Below, one piece after another: positions 5,655 to 12,788 of a stretch of DNA of 12,788 bases. Below the pieces are notes generated by a model. It did not search any database. It worked only from the letters and a program-made list of their open reading frames with translations, and was not told the DNA's origin. The stretch spans positions 1 to 12,788 of the forward strand of contig CAYMRB010000298.1 of assembly GCA_964392615.1 (NCBI GenBank), given 5' to 3'. The translations under genes and the position numbers were made by a program. This stretch comes from CAYMRB01 sp964392615. Its GTDB lineage: Bacteria; Planctomycetota; UBA8108. Each line of letters starts with the position of its first letter. Within the stretch, counting starts at the first letter, position 1.

Positions 5655-7901
5655 CTACGGGCAATCCCGCAGTTCGCAGTCGATCTTGTCCGCGGTCGGG
5701 TCGCTGCCCTTCTCTCCCGGGCCGCCGGTCGCCGGGTTGAAGTCCGGTCCCGGAGCCGGAGGCACCGCTCCGTGCAGGAACAGATAGCTCAGGATGCAGA
5801 CCGAGTCAGCGAGATCGGCTCGACCGTCGTCGTTGCAGTCGCAAGCGTCCCAGCAGCGCGGCTCGAAGCGCCACGCGCCCTGCAGGAACAGGCTCGAGAT
5901 CACCGCGGCGGCGTCCGACACCTCGACCATGTCGTTCGAGTTGCAGTCGCCACGGAAGAAGCGCGGCGCACCGACGACGCAGAGCTCACAGCTGTAGAGC
6001 TGCGGCGAGAACGAGCGGTTTTCGGCGGCGAACAGGTTCTTGAGCGGCACGCGGCCTCGGCCGTTGATCCCGTCGCAGAAGTCGATCGGCAGGCAGGTGT
6101 CGCACACCGCGTTCGGACCGACCGTGACGTCGACGCATGCGAGCTTCATCGGCTCGGAGGTCGGCGGCAGCGTCGCGCCGTCGAACGGCGGCAGCGCGTC
6201 GACGAGCACGCCGAACACCATCTCGCAGCCGTCTCCGTCGGCCGGATCGCTATCCGCCTGGAAGCTGACGAACTCGGCTCCGAGCGCTTCGAGGATGCTG
6301 TCCTCGGGCACGTGGAAGTCGATTTCGTCGATGTCGATATTGCAGTCGTAGCACAGGGTCATCGTCAGACCCTGAAGGTGGTCGAGCTGTGCGTGGCCGA
6401 CCGCGCCGTCTTCCGGCGCGCAGTAGAAGAGGCACAGCGAGCGCCGCTCGCCGACCGCTGCGGGGCGCATCGGCAGGACGCCGCCCTCGTCGTCCGGGCT
6501 CGGGCCACCGCAGATGAAGTACGTGCTTTCGGGGCGACCCGGTTCGCACGTGATGCTTCCAGAGTCGAGACGCGGCGCGATGCTCAGGCCATCGACCACG
6601 ACGGCGTTCGCCTTCGGGGGACTGCCGAGCGCGTCGTTGACCAGCTCGAGCGCCGTCGTGATGGCCGGCGCGCCCTCGGGCAGGCCCAGGCAGCAGTATT
6701 CGTAGATGACGATCCGGCGGCCGGTGCCCGGCGGGATCGTCTGGTCTTCGAACGGCGACTCGAGGTCGAGCACGACGCCCGTCGTGCCGCCGTTCGCGAC
6801 GATCTCGTGGCCGAAGAACTCGGCGCCGACAGCCGCGGTGACCGTGCCGTCGAGCGAGATGTCGCGCAGCTCGACAGCGGTCGGGTCGTGCCGGAGAGCC
6901 GTGGTGAAACCCTGGATCGGGCAGGTCGAGTCGAGCAGGACCGGGACGTCGACGCACTCGCCTTCCTCGACGGTCACGTCCGGAATGCGGAGCGTGAACT
7001 CGCAGCCCGGAGGCTCGACGAAGTTGACACCCGTGAAGACCCAGACGAGCGACGACGGGCGACCGCCCGTGCCGGCGCGGTCATCGCTGAAGACCTGCAC
7101 GCTGACCTCGGACGAGCCGACCGGCACCTCGAACGGGACGACGAGCGTGTCCCAGCTGCGGCCGTCTCCGCCGACGAGCACGTTGACGAGCTCGATCGAC
7201 GGCCCGAGCTGGATCTCGACCTCGACCGCGTTCGTGCGGTCCGAGCCGGGCTCCTGGTCGCCGACGAGGAGGACGACCTCGGCTGCGCTTCTCTCGGTGA
7301 CCGGCGGGAACGTGAAGGTCTGCCGCTCCGTCTCGCTGCACGGGCCCCACGTGACGGTGCCGACGACGAAGTCGCAGCCATCCGTGGCGAGCGTCGGAAC
7401 CACCGTGCCGGGCTCCTCGACGATCACGACGAGCGACGCGCCGTTGTTGCGGCTGTCGGGATCCGGTCCGGGGTCGAGGTCGTCGATTTCGATCGTGTTA
7501 TGACCGTTCGTCACGAGGCCGAGATCGGTCACGTCGGCGCGGAACGAGCGCGCGTGACGATCCGCCGGCAGGCACGCGTCGGCGACACCGATCGGCACGC
7601 CCGTCACCGGGATCGATCCCTCGAGCGTGACGGTCGTGTCCGAGTTCGGTCCGAAGAGCGACCAGTACAGTATGACCTGACGGATCGTCACGTCGGCCGG
7701 GACATCGAGTTCGATCGTCGCTGGAAGCGGACCGTCGAGTCCGACGCCAGCCGTGACGAAGTACGACCCATCCGAGAAGTCGAAGCCCGGCCCCGGCGGG
7801 CCGAGCGCCTCATCGCCGTCCGCACGAACGGCCGAGGTCATCAACGTCGCCACTACCAAGAACAGTGCGAACGTGACGCATCGCGCGCAGAAGAGCCGCA
7901 T
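5655..7901 (-). CDS. secreted Cys-rich protein with cohesin-like modules and a C-terminal dockerin-like domain
   Basis: The protein has 748 residues. The signal peptide is MRLFCARCVTFALFLVVATL, continuing to a site after AVRA at residue 27. Residues 28-165 have the pattern of a DUF3344-type surface domain: VTIRQVILYWSLFG, then ADVTDLGLVTNGHNTIEID, then GASLVVIVEE. Residues 166-295 are beta-rich and unassigned. Residues 300-445 resemble a cohesin fold (VEEGECVDVPVLLD, then IQGFTTALRHDPTAVELRDI), and 485-640 look like a second, more diverged one (MTLCYDCNIDIDEIDFHVPE). Residues 648-748 are a dockerin-like pair of EF-hand loops: a worn one at 652-663 and a canonical one at 688-699 (D-x-N-x-D-G-x-x-D-x-x-D), each followed by SLFLQG or YLFLHG. 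I count 28 cysteines after the signal peptide, which suggests many disulfides and an oxidising destination. Such modules in planctomycetes are not tied to cellulosomes. No enzyme domain is seen; the role is unknown. It is convergent to the FG-GAP operon. Confidence 0.85.
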   Translation of the reverse strand: MRLFCARCVTFALFLVVATLMTSAVRADGDEALGPPGPGFDFSDGSYFVTAGVGLDGPLPATIELDVPADVTIRQVILYWSLFGPNSDTTVTLEGSIPVTGVPIGVADACLPADRHARSFRADVTDLGLVTNGHNTIEIDDLDPGPDPDSRNNGASLVVIVEEPGTVVPTLATDGCDFVVGTVTWGPCSETERQTFTFPPVTERSAAEVVLLVGDQEPGSDRTNAVEVEIQLGPSIELVNVLVGGDGRSWDTLVVPFEVPVGSSEVSVQVFSDDRAGTGGRPSSLVWVFTGVNFVEPPGCEFTLRIPDVTVEEGECVDVPVLLDSTCPIQGFTTALRHDPTAVELRDISLDGTVTAAVGAEFFGHEIVANGGTTGVVLDLESPFEDQTIPPGTGRRIVIYEYCCLGLPEGAPAITTALELVNDALGSPPKANAVVVDGLSIAPRLDSGSITCEPGRPESTYFICGGPSPDDEGGVLPMRPAAVGERRSLCLFYCAPEDGAVGHAQLDHLQGLTMTLCYDCNIDIDEIDFHVPEDSILEALGAEFVSFQADSDPADGDGCEMVFGVLVDALPPFDGATLPPTSEPMKLACVDVTVGPNAVCDTCLPIDFCDGINGRGRVPLKNLFAAENRSFSPQLYSCELCVVGAPRFFRGDCNSNDMVEVSDAAAVISSLFLQGAWRFEPRCWDACDCNDDGRADLADSVCILSYLFLHGAVPPAPGPDFNPATGGPGEKGSDPTADKIDCELRDCP

Positions 7902-7909
7902 CTCTCTCA

Positions 7910-7914
7910 TCCTC
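7910..7914 (-). promoter_or_regulatory. ribosome binding site choosing the ATG at 7901
   Basis: On the minus strand GAGGA lies 8 nt before the ATG at 7901. The in-frame ATG at 7910 directly abuts GAGG and so has no spacing, and the ATG at 7946 would put 15 extra residues before the signal peptide. The start at 7901 gives a compact signal peptide. Confidence 0.6.
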
Positions 7915-8010
7915 GTTGTGGCAGGGTCTTTCGAACAGAGCGCCATGCATGCGCCCCAACCCTGAGAAGGCAGTCACTGAGCAGCCTGCTGCCTTACCCA
8001 ACCCCTACCG

Positions 8011-8016
8011 ATTGTA
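8011..8016 (-). promoter_or_regulatory. candidate -10 box for the dockerin-like gene
   Basis: TACAAT reads on the minus strand in the 149-nt space between the kinase stop and the dockerin-like gene. No good -35 stands 16-18 nt upstream. Initiation here would give a leader of about 100 nt, which contains a small stem (GCAGC/GCTGC around 7982-7993). The rest of the spacer shows no ORF and no T-tract terminator for the kinase. The same hexamer occurs ahead of the porin gene at 12136. Confidence 0.35.
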
Positions 8017-8050
8017 GAGCTGCCGTCCCGCAGGGGGAACCTCAAAGCCG

Positions 8051-9781
8051 TTAGTGGGAAGTGAGGTCCGCGCCGGGCGGAGGGCCTCCCAGGCCCGGAT
8101 CCGAGGCGTCGATCGTCTCCGCGGTGGCCGAGGTCTCCACCGGCGGGGCGTCGCTGTGCTCGTCCCACCAGCGCTTCGCGTCAGCCTGCGACCAATCCCC
8201 CGCGTCGCGGCATGCGGTCAGCCGCTCGCGCAGAACCTGCACGCGCTGCGGGCGCTGGGACGGGCTCTTTTCGAGGCAGTGCAGGATCAAGTTCTCGAGA
8301 TCACCGGGGACCAGCGCTCCGGCGCGCGCGGACGGGCGCACCGGCTCCGTGTGCAGGTGATGCCCGATGATCTCCATGACGTTGTCGTCCTCGAACAGGT
8401 GGTGACCGGTCGCGAGGAAGTAGCCGACGGCGCCCAGCGCGTAGAGGTCGGTTCTCGCGTCCACGTCGCCAGGCGAGCGGATCGCCTCAGGTGCGAGGTA
8501 CATCGGCGAGCCGGTGATCGTGTTCGCCGCGCTGACCAACGCCGCTCCGGTACCGTCGGGGCCGGTGATCGGCGTCGGCCCGAGGTCCTTGACGAGCCCG
8601 AAATCGAGGACTTTGACGAAATCGCGCACGCCGCCGCGGTTGCAGACGAAGATGTTCGCCGGCTTGATATCGCGGTGGATCAGACACGCCTCGTGGGCCT
8701 CGATCAGCGAGCCGCAAGCCTGATCGAGAATGTGGATGACCCGTGACGCGGGCAGGGGACCGGCGCGACGGACGAGCTCCTCGAGGTTGAGGCCGTCGAG
8801 GTACTCCATCGCGTAGTAGAACACGCCGTCCGGCGTGCGCCCGTAGTCCCAGATCGCGATCGTGTTGGGATGGGTCAGGAGGCTCGTGATCTGCACCTCG
8901 CGCTCGAAACGCGCGAGGTTGCGCTCTCCGGCCTGATCCGGCCGCAGCAGCTTGACGGCGGTCGGTCGACGCAGGAGCGCGTGACGGGCGCGGTAGACCT
9001 CGCCCATGCCGCCGCGACCGATGCGATTCTCGAGCGTGTACTGACCGAGCTGCTTTGCCTCGCGGACCTCGCTCTCCAGGCCGTAGAGGATGCGGGAGGA
9101 GACCGTCGACGTCGCCACCGCCACGAAGCACCAGAGCGCGTTGAGGCCCGTCGACAGCTCGAGGGAGGGGCCGACGTGCCCGCCGGCTCGCTCGATTTCC
9201 CTCATGCCGAGCCAGTAGCCGGTGACGACCGGCACGGCGGCGAGGATACCGATGGCGAACGTCCGCGGCGCCGAGCTGGGCACGATGAACGAGCGTGCGA
9301 ACAGCGTCACGGCCAGCGCGACGACACCATGGTGGTCCGCGAATCGCTCGAGCGTCGCTCGCTCGTACGTCATGCCGATCGTCACGCCGACCATGAGTAC
9401 GCCAGCCGTGTCGACGAAGACCTGCAGCGGGCTCGAGAGCAGCGGACCGCGGCACACCTGGCGCACGACCAGAAACACGACGCAGCACCCGATGTGCACC
9501 TGATTGGCGCGGTCCTCGAAGCAGAAGGACAGCGGTCGCCCGTCGAAGAACCACAGGAGCAGGTTCAGGGCGACGAAGACGCCAAAGGAGAACAGGAAGC
9601 CCAGGCTGCCGAAGAGCGCGAGTCGGCGCTGCAGATAGCGCCGTCCCTCGACGGTCTCGCACAGCGCGCCGCCGCACGCGACGTCGACCTGGATGTTGGA
9701 TAGGGGGCTCGACGACGTCATCGGGATCGAACTCGCTTGCGGGCGGACCTCGGGCTGCGGGGAGGATCGACGACCTCGCAT
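8051..9781 (-). CDS. serine/threonine protein kinase with N-terminal polytopic membrane domain
   Basis: The protein has 576 residues from the ATG at 9781. All Hanks-type kinase motifs are present: glycine loop GRGGMGEVY (255-263), AVK lysine 277, hinge AMEYLDGLNLEEL, catalytic loop HRDIKPANIFV (Asp371, Asn376), DFG (393-395), and GSPMYLAPEAI with APE at 430-432, followed by ARTDLYALGAVGYFLATG and SQRP. The enzyme should be active. About six hydrophobic segments precede the kinase (near 54-78, 97-110, 120-139, 151-169, 174-193 and 214-233). A short linker (EVREAKQLGQYTLENRI) joins them to the catalytic domain, which must face the cytoplasm. This is opposite to PknB-type kinases, where the membrane span and sensor follow the kinase. 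The C-terminal 50 residues are acidic and Pro-rich. The start is uncertain: an ATG at 9721 is possible, and the frame stays open to 9952, but that would overlap the divergent peptidase gene. The substrate is unknown. Confidence 0.88.
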   Translation of the reverse strand: MRGRRSSPQPEVRPQASSIPMTSSSPLSNIQVDVACGGALCETVEGRRYLQRRLALFGSLGFLFSFGVFVALNLLLWFFDGRPLSFCFEDRANQVHIGCCVVFLVVRQVCRGPLLSSPLQVFVDTAGVLMVGVTIGMTYERATLERFADHHGVVALAVTLFARSFIVPSSAPRTFAIGILAAVPVVTGYWLGMREIERAGGHVGPSLELSTGLNALWCFVAVATSTVSSRILYGLESEVREAKQLGQYTLENRIGRGGMGEVYRARHALLRRPTAVKLLRPDQAGERNLARFEREVQITSLLTHPNTIAIWDYGRTPDGVFYYAMEYLDGLNLEELVRRAGPLPASRVIHILDQACGSLIEAHEACLIHRDIKPANIFVCNRGGVRDFVKVLDFGLVKDLGPTPITGPDGTGAALVSAANTITGSPMYLAPEAIRSPGDVDARTDLYALGAVGYFLATGHHLFEDDNVMEIIGHHLHTEPVRPSARAGALVPGDLENLILHCLEKSPSQRPQRVQVLRERLTACRDAGDWSQADAKRWWDEHSDAPPVETSATAETIDASDPGLGGPPPGADLTSH

Positions 9782-9784
9782 TGT

Positions 9785-9796
9785 GGCGGATCCGCC
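9785..9796. repeat. 12-bp perfect palindrome at the kinase gene start
   Basis: The sequence ggcggatccgcc is self-complementary. It ends 3 nt before the proposed kinase ATG (minus strand), inside the 131-nt divergent region 9782-9912. It could be an operator, or could hide the GGCGGA that would serve as the kinase ribosome binding site. I found no convincing -35/-10 pair for either direction in this region. Confidence 0.4.
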
Positions 9797-9896
9797 GCGA
9801 TCTTTCCACGTGCCGCCAGGAGAGTCGCGGGTTACGTTGAGAGGCTCTCGGTGTCGCGAGGAAACGCCGATCTCAGGGACATAGTAGACTCTCGCC

Positions 9897-9902
9897 AGAG
9901 GA
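9897..9902 (+). promoter_or_regulatory. ribosome binding site for the S9 peptidase
   Basis: AGAGGA ends 10 nt before the ATG at 9913. It favours this ATG over a GTG at 9940, which would give a shorter signal peptide but has no Shine-Dalgarno-like sequence before it. Confidence 0.5.
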
Positions 9903-9912
9903 CTGAAGCGAT

Positions 9913-12057
9913 ATGCGCATTCCGCTCGACTTTCATGACGTGCCGGTAACATCCGGCCGCCGTCGTACCGTTGCTTTCTCCCTTCCAGCTCTCGTCGTGG
10001 CCGCCGCGAGTCTCGCGCCGGCAGCGCTCGGCGCCGCGGACGAGGTCTTCACGCCGAAGCACGTCGCGCGCCTGAAGACGGCCATCTGGGCCGCCATGTC
10101 CCCGGACGGCGGTCGCATCGCGTACCGCGTCGCGGTGCCGCCGGATATCGAGAAGGGCGACAACGGCTCGTCGTACATCGAGCTTCACGTCCTCGACGCG
10201 TCCGGCGTGTCGCGGCCGTTCATTTCCGGGAAAGTGCGCATCGGCGGTGTCGCGTGGACGCCGGATGGCCGCGGCCTCTCGTTCCTCGACAAGCGCGGTG
10301 ACGACAAGAAGAACGCGCTGTGGGTCCTCCCGATCGATGGCGGCGAGGCGGCGCGTGTCCTGTCGCACGAGACCGGCGTCTCCTCGTACTCGTGGAGCCC
10401 GGACGGCGAGCACGTCGCGTTTCTGTCGACGCCGTCCGTCGACAAGAAGACGAAGGGGCTGCAGGGCAAGGGCTTCAACCAGATCGTCTACGAGGAGGAC
10501 TGGCGCGCGCCGCAGATCTGGATCGGCCGGCCGAACAGCGATGAGAAGTCGCGGTTGATCGAGCTCGAGGGCTCGCCGTCAGGACTGCGCTGGTCGCCCG
10601 CGGGCGATCGCCTGCTGGTCGAGCTCTCGCCGACGCCGCTCGTCGACGATCACTACATGCACCGTCGCCTTCACGTCATCGACGTCGAGTCCGGCAAAGT
10701 CGTCGCGGGTCTCGGCAACCCAGGCAAGCTCGGCCAGACGGCGTGGAGCCCCGATGGTCGTCACGTCGCCTACATCACCGGAATCGATGAGAGCGATCCC
10801 AAGGACGGTCGCCTGTGGGTCAGCCCCGCGGGCGGCGGCAAGCCGCGCGACCTTCTTCCCGACCTCATGGGGCACGTCAGCGCGATCGCGTGGAGTCGGC
10901 CGGATCGCGTCGTCTACGTCGCGGACGTCGGCTGTCTGACGATGGTCGGCGAGGTGACGCTCGACGGCAAGAACGAGACACTCGTGCCGGCCCGCGACAC
11001 GATTTACACCGGACTGTCGCTTGCGAAGAACGGCAACGCGGCGGCGCTCGTCGGCGACGCGGCCACGCATCCGAGCGAGGTGTTCCGGTGGCAGCGGGGC
11101 AAGCGACCGCAGCGCGTGACGCACACGAATCCCTGGCTCGAGAAGATGCGCTTCGCGAAGCAGGAGGTCGTTCGACACGCTGCGCGCGATGGCCTCGAGC
11201 TCGAAGGTATCCTGGTTCGACCGCTCGACGCGAAGAAGGGCGAGCGGTATCCGCTCATCCTCGCCGTGCACGGCGGACCGGAGTCGCACGTCCGCAACGG
11301 CTGGGTGACGCGGTACGCGTATCCGGGTCAGGTCGGTGCCGCGCGGGGATTCGCGGTCTTCTATCCGAACTACCGCGGCAGCACCGGGCGCGGTGTCGAG
11401 TTCTCGAAGATCAGCCAGGCCGATGCGGCCGGCAAGGAGTTCGACGACCTCGTCGATGCGGTCGACCATTTCGTCGGGACCGGCCTGGTCGACAAGAAGC
11501 GCGTCGGCATCACCGGCGGCTCCTACGGCGGCTACGCGTCGGCGTGGGGCGCGACCTACTACTCGCACCGCTTCGCGGCGAGCGTCATGTTCGTCGGCAT
11601 CAGCGACAACGTGTCGAAAGTCGGCACGACCGACATCCCCGTCGAGATGTACAAGGTGCACCACCGCAAGTGGCTGTGGGACGATTGGAAGTACTTCCTC
11701 GAGCGCAGCCCGATCTACCACATCAAGAAGGCGCGCACGCCGATTCTGATCCTGCACGGCAAGGAAGACCCGCGCGTTCACCCGAGCCAATCGCTGGAGC
11801 TTCACCGCCACCTGAAGATCCTCGGCCAGGCTCCGGTGCGCCTCGTGCTCTACCCGGGCGAGGGGCACGGCAACCGCAAGGCCGCCGCGCGCTACGACTA
11901 CAACCTGCGCATGATGCGCTGGTTCGAGCACTACCTGCAGGGCGACGGAGGCGCACCGCCGCCGCACCCGGTCGACTACGGCATCGAGGCCGAGCCGAAG
12001 GAGGATGACGCGGCCGGCAAGAAGAAGGAGCGCATCGCGGCGCGCACGCGACTGTAG
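9913..12057 (+). CDS. exported S9 family (prolyl-oligopeptidase-like) serine peptidase
   Basis: The protein has 714 residues, the usual size for the family. A signal peptide is visible (basic GRRR at 15-18, hydrophobic 21-40, cleavage near LGA-ADE at 41-43), so it acts in the periplasm or outside. Residues 55-400 form a beta-propeller with PD40-type repeats: AMSPDGGRIAY (61), AWTPDGRGLSF (114), SWSPDGEHVAF (160), RWSPAGDRLLV (226), AWSPDGRHVAY (277) and AWSRPDRVVYV (326). Residues 415-675 are the alpha/beta-hydrolase domain: HGGPE (453-457) for the oxyanion region, nucleophile Ser537 in GGSYGGY, Asp619 in HGKEDPRVHPSQS, and His652 in GEGHGNRK. The catalytic triad is complete. Activity is expected to be cleavage of short peptides, often after Pro or with dipeptidyl specificity; the specificity cannot be read here. 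The last 30 residues are charged (EPKEDDAAGKKKERIAA) and not part of the fold. It is divergent from the kinase gene. Confidence 0.92.
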   Translation: MRIPLDFHDVPVTSGRRRTVAFSLPALVVAAASLAPAALGAADEVFTPKHVARLKTAIWAAMSPDGGRIAYRVAVPPDIEKGDNGSSYIELHVLDASGVSRPFISGKVRIGGVAWTPDGRGLSFLDKRGDDKKNALWVLPIDGGEAARVLSHETGVSSYSWSPDGEHVAFLSTPSVDKKTKGLQGKGFNQIVYEEDWRAPQIWIGRPNSDEKSRLIELEGSPSGLRWSPAGDRLLVELSPTPLVDDHYMHRRLHVIDVESGKVVAGLGNPGKLGQTAWSPDGRHVAYITGIDESDPKDGRLWVSPAGGGKPRDLLPDLMGHVSAIAWSRPDRVVYVADVGCLTMVGEVTLDGKNETLVPARDTIYTGLSLAKNGNAAALVGDAATHPSEVFRWQRGKRPQRVTHTNPWLEKMRFAKQEVVRHAARDGLELEGILVRPLDAKKGERYPLILAVHGGPESHVRNGWVTRYAYPGQVGAARGFAVFYPNYRGSTGRGVEFSKISQADAAGKEFDDLVDAVDHFVGTGLVDKKRVGITGGSYGGYASAWGATYYSHRFAASVMFVGISDNVSKVGTTDIPVEMYKVHHRKWLWDDWKYFLERSPIYHIKKARTPILILHGKEDPRVHPSQSLELHRHLKILGQAPVRLVLYPGEGHGNRKAAARYDYNLRMMRWFEHYLQGDGGAPPPHPVDYGIEAEPKEDDAAGKKKERIAARTRL

Positions 12058-12075
12058 AGCCTCCGTAGAGCCTCC
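12054..12075 (+). repeat. tandem 11-bp duplication over the peptidase stop codon
   Basis: The unit gtagagcctcc occurs twice head to tail (12054-12064 and 12065-12075). The first copy carries the TAG stop of the peptidase gene. It looks like a recent slippage duplication; its second TAG is in another frame, so the protein end is not altered by it. Confidence 0.7.
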
Positions 12076-12109
12076 GTCCGTTACCGGAACCGTCCGCTCG
12101 TGTGATGTT

Positions 12110-12124
12110 CGGGGGATGCCCCCG
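12110..12124 (+). terminator. GC hairpin downstream of the peptidase gene, weak terminator or regulatory stem
   Basis: The sequence cgggggatgcccccg forms a perfect 6-bp stem with an ATG triloop, 53 nt after the peptidase stop. No T-tract follows, so factor-independent termination would be inefficient. It also covers the place where a -35 element for the next promoter would stand, so it may influence porin transcription instead. Confidence 0.4.
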
Positions 12125-12132
12125 CAGCGTCG

Positions 12133-12141
12133 TGATACAAT
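12133..12141 (+). promoter_or_regulatory. extended -10 promoter candidate for the porin gene
   Basis: TGATACAAT is a TGn-extended -10 with five of six bases matching TATAAT. The hexamer 17 nt upstream (gggatg) does not resemble TTGACA, as is common for extended -10 promoters. Transcription would begin near 12148, leaving a leader of about 26 nt that holds an AGGA at 12159-12162, 11 nt before the ATG at 12174. Confidence 0.5.
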
Positions 12142-12173
12142 CTGCGCCTCCTATCTACAGGACAAGCAGAACC

Positions 12174-12788
12174 ATGCACGTGCGGACGGTCATCCTGACG
12201 GCGTCTTTCCTCATCGCTTGTTGTGTCTCCGTTCTGTGTACGGCGCAGGACGCGGAGAGCGACGGCGGGTCGAGCTCGATCACGCCGGCTGTGGAGCCCG
12301 CGGACCGCGAGGACGAAGCGCCCGCGAAGTTCGAGCCACCGAAGTATCGGGTCTTGCGCCATCGCGAGGACTGGTCCGACCTGCGCTGGTTCGTCGGCAC
12401 GGATCTCGACGATCCGTTCGATCCGATCAAGTACCTGGAGGTCGACTCCGACGGTGACGTCTGGCTCAGCCTCGGCGGCCAGTACCGCGCGCGCGGCGAG
12501 GGCTGGACGCACTTCGGGTTCAACGGCCCCGCTGACCGCGATGACGCGTTCTTGCTCAACCGCTTCCTGTTCCACGTCGACCTTCACGCCACCGAGTACC
12601 TGCGCGTGTTCGCGCAGGGCAAGAGCGCGTTGAGCACGGACCGTACGCTGCCCGGTGGCCGTCGACCGTCGGACGTCGACGAGCTCGATCTGCAGAACGG
12701 CTTCGTCGCCGTGATGGTGCCGTTCGGAGAGGACGCGAAGTTGACGCTGCGGCCGGGGCGTCAGGAGCTGCTGTTCGGATCGCAGCGC
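12174..12788 (+). CDS. alginate-export-family outer-membrane porin, 5' part (runs off the window)
   Basis: The frame is open from the ATG at 12174 to the window end, giving 205 residues without a stop. Residues 1-24 are a signal peptide (MHVRTVILTASFLIACCVSV, site after LCTA). The LIAC at 13-16 mimics a lipobox, but the hydrophobic core continues past it, so ordinary cleavage is likelier. A Pro/Glu-rich linker (about 25-55) precedes YRVLRHREDWSDLRWFVG. From about residue 85 the pattern is that of the alginate export (AlgE-like) beta-barrel family: VWLSLGGQYRARGEGWTHFG, DDAFLLNRFLFHVDLHATEY, LRVFAQGKSA, GRRPSDVDELDLQNGFVAVM and LTLRPGRQELLFGSQR. Alternating strands and an Arg-rich lumen are expected of such barrels. 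In planctomycete-like bacteria these proteins probably pass diverse anionic or sugar substrates; alginate is not implied. The upstream gene on the same strand is the S9 peptidase, but the spacing and separate promoter argue against one operon. Confidence 0.85.
   Translation, partial: MHVRTVILTASFLIACCVSVLCTAQDAESDGGSSSITPAVEPADREDEAPAKFEPPKYRVLRHREDWSDLRWFVGTDLDDPFDPIKYLEVDSDGDVWLSLGGQYRARGEGWTHFGFNGPADRDDAFLLNRFLFHVDLHATEYLRVFAQGKSALSTDRTLPGGRRPSDVDELDLQNGFVAVMVPFGEDAKLTLRPGRQELLFGSQR

Noticed and set aside
8020..8050. Possible intrinsic terminator of the kinase gene (tccc/ggga stem).
   Set aside because: The stem is only four pairs and no T-tract follows on the minus strand.
5772..8054. 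A 760-codon open frame on the plus strand opposite the dockerin-like gene.
   Set aside because: Its translation is Arg/Asp/Glu-rich low-complexity text with no domain or signal. The minus-strand frame has a signal peptide, EF-hand loops and a proper ribosome site. It is a high-GC antisense shadow.
12212..12221. LIAC lipobox in the porin N-terminus.
   Set aside because: The hydrophobic core continues beyond the Cys, and members of this barrel family are normally released from the signal peptide by signal peptidase I; cleavage after LCTA fits better.
1..12788. CRISPR arrays, tRNAs, rRNA, transposases, integrase or phage genes, toxin-antitoxin pairs.
   Set aside because: None was seen on either strand. 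The regular short repeats present are coding repeats for DGDG loops, not spaced CRISPR repeats.

Overview
The window is high-GC DNA with densely packed genes on both strands. It is probably from a Planctomycetota bacterium or a close relative, and probably a metagenome scaffold because it carries a 10-N gap. The taxon call is inference. It rests on a secreted protein with a C-terminal dockerin-like module of the planctomycete-style form (RGDCN...SDAAAVISSLFLQG...CNDDGRADLADSVCILSYLFLHG), on secreted FG-GAP/VCBS proteins, on a membrane-anchored Ser/Thr kinase, and on an outer-membrane alginate-export-type porin, which implies a Gram-negative-type envelope.

Layout. Positions 1-5639 (+) hold five tightly coupled genes: the 3' part of an ABC transporter ATPase (broken by the gap), an ABC-2-type permease, a lipoprotein with two PDZ domains, and two exported FG-GAP/VCBS beta-propeller-like proteins. 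The first four overlap by 4 nt (ATGA, GTGA, GTGA), and the fifth follows after 13 nt. They are almost certainly one translationally coupled operon whose promoter lies to the left of the window. At 5641-5654 a 14-bp perfect palindrome fills nearly the whole space between this operon and a convergent gene.

Positions 5655-7901 (-) encode a large Cys-rich secreted protein with a DUF3344-like N-terminus, cohesin-like middle modules and a dockerin-like C-terminus. Positions 8051-9781 (-) encode a Ser/Thr protein kinase whose catalytic domain follows an N-terminal block of about six membrane segments. A 131-nt divergent region separates it from an exported S9 prolyl-oligopeptidase-like peptidase at 9913-12057 (+). 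The last gene, 12174 to the window end (+), is the 5' part of an alginate-export-family outer-membrane porin, preceded by a hairpin and an extended -10 promoter candidate.

How they fit together: everything concerns the envelope or the outside of the cell. The one stretch that looks like an uncharacterised system is the ABC transporter + double-PDZ lipoprotein + two FG-GAP proteins operon. I infer that the transporter acts on, or is scaffolded with, the calcium-binding surface proteins, but nothing in the sequence proves this. The other genes look like ordinary planctomycete accessory or housekeeping content. I saw no tRNA, rRNA, CRISPR array, transposase or phage gene. No gene-free stretch exceeds 300 bases; the largest are 7902-8050, 9782-9912 and 12058-12173, and each is described.
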